Below are positions 1 to 5,442 of a stretch of 6,547 nt of DNA, one piece after another (position 1 is the first letter of the stretch; every line of letters begins with the position of its first letter). Made by a program: the position numbers and the translations under genes. The notes beneath the pieces are model-generated. The model was not told the DNA's origin, did no database searches, and was given only the letters and a program-made list of their open reading frames with translations. The stretch comes from Planctomycetota bacterium (GTDB lineage: Bacteria; Planctomycetota; Planctomycetia; Pirellulales; Thermoguttaceae), in NCBI GenBank assembly GCA_023397045.1, contig JAEWUR010000455.1, positions 1-6,547 of the forward strand, given 5' to 3'.

Positions 1-902
1 TCATTCTGGCCGCGGTCGTCGCCGCGATCGTGCTGAACTACGGCGGCATCTGGTTCCGGGCGTATATGTCCAACGCCAACATCAGCCTGCTGAGCCTCAT
101 CGGCATGAGCTTTCGGCGGGTCAACAGCCAAGTGATCGTGCAGGGCAAGATCATGGCCGTCCAGGCAGGCATCGGCCTGGAAAAAAACAGCGGCGTGACC
201 ACACGGCGGCTCGAAGCCCATTATCTCGCCGGCGGCAACGTGCCGAGCGTCATCAAGGCGATCATCGCCGCCCACCGGGCCGACATCGACCTGGACTTCG
301 ACCGCGCGGCGGCCATCGACCTGGCCGGTCGCGACGTGCTCGACGCCGTCCAAACGAGCGTCTATCCGAAGGTGATCGATTGCCCCGATCCCAAACGCTC
401 CGGCCGATCCACCTTGAGCGCCATCGCCAAAAACGGCGTCGAACTGAAAGTCCGCGCCCGCGTGACCGTTCGCACCAACCTCGAACAACTCATCGGCGGC
501 GCCACGGAAGAGACGATCATCGCGCGCGTCGGCGAGGGCATCATCACGGCCATCGGTTCGTCGGCCAGCCACTTGCAGGTGATGGAGAATCCCGACCGCA
601 TCTCGAAGGCCGTTCTGGATCGCGGGCTCGACGCACAGACCGCGTTTGAAATCGTCTCGATCGACATCGCCGACATCGACGTCGGCCAGAACATCGGCGC
701 GCGGCTGCAAGCCGATCAGGCCGAGGCCGACACGCGCGTCGCCCGAGCGAAGGCCGAAGAGCGCCGCGCGCTGGCCACCGCCCGGGAGCAAGAAATGAAG
801 GCCCAGGTCGCTCGAAATCGCGCCCACGTCGTCTTGGCCGAGGCCGAGGTGCCCCTGGCCATGGCCAACGCGTTCCGCGAGGGCAACCTAGCGGGAAAAT
901 AG
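1..902 (+). CDS. floA: Flotillin-like protein FloA (UPF0365), 5'-truncated by the window edge
   Basis: This is the C-terminal roughly 300 residues of a FloA flotillin, a membrane-anchored SPFH scaffold that organises functional membrane microdomains. The frame is open from base 3, so the true start lies upstream; the GTG at 30 is internal. The first visible residues ([17 protein letters not shown]) are hydrophobic and fit the end of the membrane-inserting segment. Family hallmarks follow: [62 protein letters not shown], then an Ala/Glu-rich coiled-coil region ([20 protein letters not shown]) and [14 protein letters not shown]. Compared with Bacillus FloA recalled from memory, the loop after PKVID is about 8 residues longer. 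The protein stops at REGNLAGK, without the usual GVMDYYNLKN-type tail. An inverted repeat plus T-run follows the stop. Family assignment is very secure; the role of the short end is unknown. Confidence 0.95.
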   Translation, partial: ILAAVVAAIVLNYGGIWFRAYMSNANISLLSLIGMSFRRVNSQVIVQGKIMAVQAGIGLEKNSGVTTRRLEAHYLAGGNVPSVIKAIIAAHRADIDLDFDRAAAIDLAGRDVLDAVQTSVYPKVIDCPDPKRSGRSTLSAIAKNGVELKVRARVTVRTNLEQLIGGATEETIIARVGEGIITAIGSSASHLQVMENPDRISKAVLDRGLDAQTAFEIVSIDIADIDVGQNIGARLQADQAEADTRVARAKAEERRALATAREQEMKAQVARNRAHVVLAEAEVPLAMANAFREGNLAGK

Positions 903-910
903 CAGGAATA

Positions 911-978
911 GTGAATGCGGAACGATGAATGATGAATGTCCGGTATTCATCATTCATCATTCCGCATTCATCTTTTTT
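911..978 (+). terminator. Long inverted repeat plus T-run: probable floA terminator or REP-like repeat
   Basis: The arms 913-937 and 945-969 are complementary over 25 positions with a single mismatch (C923 against A959) around a 7-base loop. One more A-T pair and one G-T pair extend the stem to 911-971. Six T's follow at 973-978, giving the classic form of an intrinsic terminator for floA. The stem is unusually long and contains heptamer repeats of GATGAAT, so it could be a dispersed palindromic element rather than a simple terminator. The opposite strand has no comparable T-run next to the stem. The hairpin begins 9 bases after the floA stop and ends about 30 bases before the next start. Confidence 0.75.
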
Positions 979-1008
979 ACCATCCACTGACCACGATCAA
1001 CAACACCC

Positions 1009-3153
1009 ATGGCTCTCGACGCATATTCGCTCTGCCCCGGCGGCACCGGCAAAAAGATCAAGTTCTGCTGCGGCGCCGACTTCCTTCCTGAATTGCAAAA
1101 AATCGATCGCATGATCGAAGGCGAGCAATATCTCGGCTGCCTGAAGCACATCGACTCGCTGATGGAGGACGGTGCAAACCGCGATCGCGCTTGCCTGCTG
1201 GCCACGCAATGCATGCTCTTGCGATTCACCGACCAGATGGAGGCCGCGAAGACCGCCGCGATCGATTTCCAGAAGAAACATCCGGACAACCAGATCGCGT
1301 TGGCCGAACTGGCTATCTTGGCCGCCGAACAAAACGCCACCGCGTCGCTCGTGCTGCTCGTCCGCGCGCTTCGGGCAGCCAACGGCTCGCTGGCGGGCCG
1401 AACCTATCAGGCGATGGGCTTGACGGCCGGCGCCTTGCTGAACGACGGCTATCCGCTGGCCGCCCGCGCACTCCTGCAACTGCAATGCGACATGACCTCG
1501 AAGGACTCGCGGCCGCAGGAGCTGCTTTCCGCTCTGAGCCAAGCCCGCGACATCCCGCTGCTGCTTCGCGACGATGCCGTGATTTTGCCATGCCCCGACG
1601 ACGCCGCATGGAAGAACCAATTCACCGAGGCCTTGCAGGCGGTCGCGCTCGGCGACTGGCAAACGGGAGCGGACCGATTCGCCGCGATGGCTGCCGAGAC
1701 GCCCAATAGCCAAGTGCTCTGGCGCAACCTTGCAACGTTGCGAGGTTGGCTGACCGACAACGACGGTTGCGGCGAAGCGCTGCGGAAATACGCCTCGCTC
1801 CGCGCGGCCGACGCCGATGGATTGGACGACGCCGTCGAGGCCGAGGCCCAGGCCATGTTCCTGTCGACCGATCCGCTGGGCGATCAGATCGACGTGCTGA
1901 AGTTGGTGTATACGGTCAACGAGACCGATCGGGCCCAAGAGGCATTCCTCTCGTCGCCGCGGTTCTTCGTCGTGTCGTTCGACCCCGCTCAATTCAGCGA
2001 CGGAGAGACGCCGCCGCCGAAGGCCGCCTACATGCTGCTCGATCGGCCGATGCCCGGCAGTGCCGAAGGCTTGACGCTCGAAACCATGCCATGCCTGCTG
2101 GGACAAGCCCTGCTGTTCGGAAAACAGACCGACCGCGAGGCTCGTCTCGAAGTGATGGGCGTTGCCGCCGACGATCTGCCGAGCGTTCAAGCCATGATTG
2201 CCGAGACCGCGGGCAACGCCGTCGCATCGTCGCCGGCACAAGAGACGGTCGGCCACTGGTCGGCCACGCAAAAACTCCTGCGCACCGGCTGGCAGCCGCC
2301 ACGCGACGCCACGCCCGAGCAAATCCGCACGCTGGTCGAACAATACCGGCAGGACGCGATCTTCCAACGCTGGCCCGACCTGAAACTCGGCGTGCTCGAC
2401 GGCCGGTCGCCGCGCGAGGCGGCCTCCGACGAAGCCAGCCGACTTCGCGTGCTGGCGACCATTCTCGTCCTGGAATATTGGGCCGGACCGCTTTCGGAAA
2501 CCGTCGATTTCAACCAACTGCGTGCGCAACTGGGCCTGCCCGTGCAATCGGCGATCGATCCGCAACAGCATCCCGTCGCCGAATTGCCGATCGCGCGGCT
2601 CGATCGGCTCGATCCCGCGACGCTTTCCGACCAGGACTTGTTGATCGCGTTCTACCGGACCGGCGCGTTCGCGCTGCGGTCGGCCGTCTGCAAGTTCGCC
2701 AAGGCGATTCTCGAACGTCCGAGCCTGGCCGACTCGAACGAACTGCTGCTGGCCTATTCCGCGCTGGCGCGAAACGAAACGGACGTCGACCAATCGCTCC
2801 AATACATCGAGAAAGGCCGCCAGGCCGCCGGCGCAAAAAAACAGTCCTGCGCATCGTGGGATTTGATGGAACTCTCCTTGCGTTTCGCCGCGCACCACGG
2901 CAAGGAAGCGATGGAGTTGATCCAGCACATTCACCAGAAACACATCAACGAGCCCGGCGTCGGCGAAACGCTCACTCACATGCTCGTCGACGTGGGGCTC
3001 CTGCGACCCGACGGAACGCCGGCCTTCTCGCCGGCCGAAGCCCAAGCGTCGATGGGCGCCGAGCCTGCCGCGGCCGATGCCGGCGGACTCTGGACGCCCG
3101 ACGGCGGCGCCGAGCCAACCGGCGGCGGCAGCAAACTCTGGACGCCCGACTAG
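1009..3153 (+). CDS. SEC-C-like motif protein of unknown function, helical-repeat rich, with LWTPD tail
   Basis: This 714-residue protein has no function I can name. Residues 9-22 (CPGGTGKKIKFCCG) closely match the SEC-C zinc-binding motif (typically CPCGSGKKYKKCCG), known from the SecA C-terminus and many stand-alone proteins. The second cysteine is replaced by Gly11, leaving Cys9, Cys20 and Cys21. Residues about 30-260 and 540-660 are Leu/Ala-rich helical pairs resembling degenerate TPR repeats. Between them, residues 455-472 (W-P-D-L...LDGRSPREAA) form a Trp/Pro plus helix motif. The last 40 residues are low complexity (Ala, Gly, Pro) and carry LWTPD twice, the second copy at the very C-terminus. 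No signal peptide or membrane segment is visible, so it is probably cytoplasmic. ATG 1009 is chosen because the SEC-C motif follows at once, a typical N-terminal placement. No clear Shine-Dalgarno precedes it. It is convergent with the araC gene. Confidence 0.85.
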   Translation: MALDAYSLCPGGTGKKIKFCCGADFLPELQKIDRMIEGEQYLGCLKHIDSLMEDGANRDRACLLATQCMLLRFTDQMEAAKTAAIDFQKKHPDNQIALAELAILAAEQNATASLVLLVRALRAANGSLAGRTYQAMGLTAGALLNDGYPLAARALLQLQCDMTSKDSRPQELLSALSQARDIPLLLRDDAVILPCPDDAAWKNQFTEALQAVALGDWQTGADRFAAMAAETPNSQVLWRNLATLRGWLTDNDGCGEALRKYASLRAADADGLDDAVEAEAQAMFLSTDPLGDQIDVLKLVYTVNETDRAQEAFLSSPRFFVVSFDPAQFSDGETPPPKAAYMLLDRPMPGSAEGLTLETMPCLLGQALLFGKQTDREARLEVMGVAADDLPSVQAMIAETAGNAVASSPAQETVGHWSATQKLLRTGWQPPRDATPEQIRTLVEQYRQDAIFQRWPDLKLGVLDGRSPREAASDEASRLRVLATILVLEYWAGPLSETVDFNQLRAQLGLPVQSAIDPQQHPVAELPIARLDRLDPATLSDQDLLIAFYRTGAFALRSAVCKFAKAILERPSLADSNELLLAYSALARNETDVDQSLQYIEKGRQAAGAKKQSCASWDLMELSLRFAAHHGKEAMELIQHIHQKHINEPGVGETLTHMLVDVGLLRPDGTPAFSPAEAQASMGAEPAAADAGGLWTPDGGAEPTGGGSKLWTPD
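3087..3150 (+). repeat. Duplicated 16-base coding repeat giving two LWTPD motifs
   Basis: The 16-base stretch ACTCTGGACGCCCGAC occurs at 3087-3102 and again at 3135-3150, exactly 48 bases (16 codons) apart and in frame. Both copies encode LWTPD, and the second ends directly at the TAG stop. The linker between them is Gly/Pro-rich. The same codons are used in both copies, suggesting either a recent short duplication or a constrained tail motif. Confidence 0.8.
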
Positions 3154-3296
3154 TCCGATGAACGGGCTGCGGTCATGAACGATCGCACATCGTCTTCCTG
3201 GGTGTCAATAAGGTCGACGCCCGTGCTCGGCAATTCCGGGCACAGCAAAGTATCGACCAGACTCCGCCACAGGCAGCGAGTGCCCGTTAGCCGCTT
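3154..3296. other. Convergent intergenic gap with a small hairpin
   Basis: These 143 bases separate the stops of the SEC-C-like gene (plus strand) and the araC gene (minus strand). The only structure seen is an 8-bp stem, GTGCTCGG / CCGGGCAC at 3223-3230 and 3236-3243, with a 5-base loop and one G-T pair. Neither side has a T-run, so it is at best a weak bidirectional terminator. A short ATG-initiated frame from 3175 runs into the araC coding region and shows no recognisable protein features. Confidence 0.4.
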
Positions 3297-4229
3297 CTAC
3301 CCTTGGCCGTCGTCGACGCGAACGCTTGGCCGGCGAAGGGCTGAGTTTTGCCGGTAATGGCGCGGAGTCTCGCCGGCAATTCGTTTGAAGACGGTCGCGA
3401 AATACTGCGACGACACGAACCCCAAGTCCATCGCAATCTGCGTGATCGATTGGTCGCCGGTGCGAAGCATGGTTTGAGCCGCCTCGATCTTCGTCTGCAA
3501 AATGAACTGCCGGGGCGACAAGCCCGTTTCGCTCTTGAAGCGTCCTTTGAATCGCGAGAGCGAAAGGTGCGTCTGTTTCGCGAGCGATTGCAGACGGTAT
3601 TCCCTCTCGGGGCAATCGCGGATCGTCTGGACCACCTGCGAAATCCGCCGCGAGGGCTGAGATTTTTGGGTATGCCTTGCCGAGCTATCTAAAATCGCCA
3701 ACAAGAGATGTAGCACGGTCGCGCGAATTCGCGGCCTCCTCAAGAGCACGCCTTCCTCGTCGCGAAGCTTCAGGAGTTCGTCGAACAGGTTTTTCACCGC
3801 CCGAATCGCGCCGAACTGCCGATCCGGCGCCGTCAAGAATGGATGGAGGAGCGACCGGGTGTCGCCGACCGAAAGCCCGAGAAGCCTGCCGCCCGGCTTC
3901 GGCACTTTCACGAGCAGACAATAGATGTTGCCCGGGCCACAGGGATAGCCGCCCGTGCTGTGCAGTTCGTTCGGAAGAGTCAGAAAGAGATCCCCGCCGT
4001 TCAGGCAATATCGCCGATCGCCGACCTGAAAAACCTGAGTGCCTCGTTCGCACAGATGGATTTCCAAGCAGCCGGGATGCCGGTGTAACGGCAGATCGGG
4101 CCTGGCCTTCGCATAGCTTTGCCAACCCAACAGCGGAATCTCCGGCAGCCCGCACGCCCGCAAGTCGAACATCCGCCGGTGGGGCGCGTCCATATACTGG
4201 GCGACAATGCTCGTGCAACGTATTCGCAT
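3297..4229 (-). CDS. AraC-family transcriptional regulator with N-terminal cupin sensor domain
   Basis: This 310-residue regulator fits the usual AraC-family length of about 300. Residues about 40-110 form the cupin ligand-binding domain, with HRHPGCLEIH (49-58), GTQVFQVGDRRY and GGDLFLTLPNELHS. Residues about 195-295 form the double helix-turn-helix DNA-binding domain. The first helix-turn-helix is near 212-236 (LQSLAKQTHLSLSRFKGRFKSETG) and the second near 261-283, continuing through the family signature (ITQIAMDLGFVSSQYFATVFKR...TPRHYR). It is divergent from the two URO-D-like genes across a 117-base region, so it most likely activates them in response to a small effector; a sugar or similar carbon source is a common effector for this architecture, but that is inference. 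The start is uncertain: Met1 (4229), Met13 (4193) and Met20 all precede the cupin, and none has a strong ribosome-binding site. Effector and exact operator cannot be read from sequence. Confidence 0.93.
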   Translation of the reverse strand: MRIRCTSIVAQYMDAPHRRMFDLRACGLPEIPLLGWQSYAKARPDLPLHRHPGCLEIHLCERGTQVFQVGDRRYCLNGGDLFLTLPNELHSTGGYPCGPGNIYCLLVKVPKPGGRLLGLSVGDTRSLLHPFLTAPDRQFGAIRAVKNLFDELLKLRDEEGVLLRRPRIRATVLHLLLAILDSSARHTQKSQPSRRISQVVQTIRDCPEREYRLQSLAKQTHLSLSRFKGRFKSETGLSPRQFILQTKIEAAQTMLRTGDQSITQIAMDLGFVSSQYFATVFKRIAGETPRHYRQNSALRRPSVRVDDGQG

Positions 4230-4255
4230 GTTTCATATCATATCATAATGCCGGA

Positions 4256-4273
4256 TCGAACGCAAAATCGAAC
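4256..4273 (+). promoter_or_regulatory. Candidate regulator half-sites: direct repeat of TCGAAC
   Basis: ATCGAAC occurs at 4255-4261 and 4267-4273, a direct repeat with a 12-base period, just over one helical turn. An inverted copy of the core, GTTCGA, lies at 4311-4316. The direct pair ends 9 bases before the -10-like TACAAT, overlapping where a -35 box would sit. AraC-family activators commonly bind direct repeats overlapping or adjoining the -35 region, so this is a plausible operator. A 6-7 base repeat can arise by chance, so confidence is limited. Confidence 0.35.
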
Positions 4274-4282
4274 ATTATTGTC

Positions 4283-4288
4283 TACAAT
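4283..4288 (+). promoter_or_regulatory. Putative -10 box (TACAAT) for the URO-D-like operon
   Basis: TACAAT differs from the sigma-70 consensus TATAAT at one base and lies in the AT-rich divergent region. No good -35 hexamer is found 16-18 bases upstream; the TCGAAC direct repeat occupies that position. This arrangement would suit an activator-dependent promoter. Transcription would begin near 4295, leaving a leader of about 50 bases before the ATG at 4347. Confidence 0.4.
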
Positions 4289-4346
4289 TCCAGGCAAGAC
4301 GCGGGCCACCGTTCGAGAAACCCAACAAAAAACGCGAAGACGAACC

Positions 4347-5438
4347 ATGACGCCAAAACAACGGGTTATCGCATCGCTGCAACGCCGGCCTGCCGATCGA
4401 ATCCCGGTCTTCATGTGGTTCCATCCCGACATGCGGATTCTCCTGGCTGAGCTTCTTGAGATCCCGCCGGCGTTTCTCGACGTCGCGTTCGGCCAGGACG
4501 TTCGCATGACCTGGGTCAACAACAATTACTGCATGGAGGGGGTCGTCCACCAACGCGACGGCCAGTCGCACGTCGACCCTTGGGGAATCCGCTGGGTCAA
4601 AGAGGGACCCTTCAACCAGATATCGCATTTCCCGTTGGCCAAAGCAACCACGGAAGAAGTCCGCCAATACCGTTTCCCCGAAGACCACAAGGAACATCTG
4701 CTTTCGCAAATGCGCCCGCTGGAGGCGTTCGCCGACGAGTATTTCATCGGCTGCGACGTCTCGCCGAACGCGTTCGAGATGTATTGGCGGCTCCGCGGCA
4801 TGGATCAGGCGATGGTCGACATGGCATCCGATCCCGACCTAGCGGCCGAGATGCTTTGGCGGTGCGGTCAATTCGCCGCCGACCTGGCCGACGCGGCATG
4901 CCGACGATTCCCGCTCGATTGGCTCTGGACGGGCGACGACGTGGCAAGCCAACGATCGCTGATGATGAGTCCGGCCACCTGGCGTGCCTTGGTCAAGCCA
5001 TCGCTGCAACTTTCGTTCGACGTCGGCAAGAAACACGGGTTGCCGATCGCCTACCATTGCTGCGGCGCGCTGCGGCCGATCATTCCCGATCTCATCGAGA
5101 TGGGGCTTACGGTCCTCAATCCAATCCAATGTAATTGCCCAGGCATGGACGCGGCCGAGTTGAAACGCGATTTCGGCTCGGACCTGACTTTTATGGGCGG
5201 CGTCGACACCCAAGAGCTTCTGCCGAACGCGACGCCGGACGGCGTCCGACGTGCAACGCGAGCGCTGATCGACGTGATGACCTCGGACGGCGGCGGCTAT
5301 ATCCTCGCGGCTTCGCACACCGTTCCGCCGGAAACGCCTTTCGGCAACGTCTTTGCCATGTACCACGAGGCGGGCATCACTCGCGAAGAAGTGTTCGACC
5401 GAGCCTCGAAAATCCGCGCATCCCTATCCCCAGCCTGA
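4347..5438 (+). CDS. Uroporphyrinogen decarboxylase-like (URO-D fold) methyltransferase-type protein, paralog 1
   Basis: This 363-residue protein belongs to the URO-D-like superfamily, which includes HemE and the corrinoid/thiol methyltransferases MtaA, MtbA and CmuA. It starts with MTPKQRVIASLQRRPADRIP, the usual opening of the non-HemE branch. The HemE MRQAGR motif is absent, so haem synthesis is not its job. Key motifs are WTGDDVASQ (194-202), MMSPATWRALVKP (206-218), YHCCG (236-240, a metal-binding H-x-C pattern), VLNPIQ (256-261), FMGGVDTQ (282-289) and GGGYILAASHTVPPETP (315-331). In MtaA-type enzymes the last region supplies a third zinc ligand, Cys; here His324 occupies that place by my alignment. 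ATG 4347 is chosen because it begins the conserved domain; the open frame extends upstream to 4119, but that part overlaps the araC gene. It is 4 bases from its paralog and divergent from the regulator. Methyl transfer is inferred; the substrate is unknown. Confidence 0.87.
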   Translation: MTPKQRVIASLQRRPADRIPVFMWFHPDMRILLAELLEIPPAFLDVAFGQDVRMTWVNNNYCMEGVVHQRDGQSHVDPWGIRWVKEGPFNQISHFPLAKATTEEVRQYRFPEDHKEHLLSQMRPLEAFADEYFIGCDVSPNAFEMYWRLRGMDQAMVDMASDPDLAAEMLWRCGQFAADLADAACRRFPLDWLWTGDDVASQRSLMMSPATWRALVKPSLQLSFDVGKKHGLPIAYHCCGALRPIIPDLIEMGLTVLNPIQCNCPGMDAAELKRDFGSDLTFMGGVDTQELLPNATPDGVRRATRALIDVMTSDGGGYILAASHTVPPETPFGNVFAMYHEAGITREEVFDRASKIRASLSPA

Positions 5439-5442
5439 GAAC

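Larger units (their letters stand above)
4230..4346. promoter_or_regulatory. Divergent control region between the araC gene and the URO-D-like operon
   Basis: The 117 bases between the two divergent starts contain a marked AT-rich stretch: 20 of 60 bases at 4231-4290 are G or C by hand count, far below the flanking genes. It holds a tandem CATAT-CATAT-CAT (4234-4246) next to the regulator start and the repeated TCGAAC hexamers and -10-like box described separately. On the minus strand TATGAT (4247 down to 4242) resembles a -10 box. If used, transcription would start almost at Met1 of the regulator, which would favour Met13 as its true start. The composition and divergent layout support a shared regulatory region; the individual elements are tentative. 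Confidence 0.6.

Noticed and set aside
913..969. CRISPR repeat or attachment site at the inverted repeat
   Set aside because: There is one palindrome only, with no spacer-repeat series, no cas gene, no integrase and no flanking direct duplication.
997..3045. A 682-codon open frame on the minus strand opposite the SEC-C-like gene
   Set aside because: It is a shadow frame created by high-GC codon bias. Its translation shows no recognisable domain and is rich in Arg, Gly and Gln typical of antisense frames, while the plus-strand frame has a clear motif and ordered helical composition.
3160..3294. Short plus-strand open stretch reading HIVFLGVNKVDARARQ, ending at TAG 3288-3290
   Set aside because: It looks somewhat protein-like but has no ATG before this segment within the open stretch, no ribosome-binding site and no recognised family. 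It may be a gene remnant, but the evidence is too thin.
4119..4346. In-frame upstream extension of URO-D-like paralog 1 (76 codons)
   Set aside because: It overlaps the araC coding region and its promoter, and has no family-like sequence. The conserved domain begins exactly at the ATG at 4347.
3677..4450. Long plus-strand open frames across the araC gene
   Set aside because: They are antisense to a regulator with clear cupin and double helix-turn-helix motifs and show no features of their own.
5353..5442. In-frame upstream extension of URO-D-like paralog 2 (30 codons)
   Set aside because: It lies inside the 3' end of paralog 1 in another frame and adds no conserved residues; the ATG at 5443 gives the normal family start.
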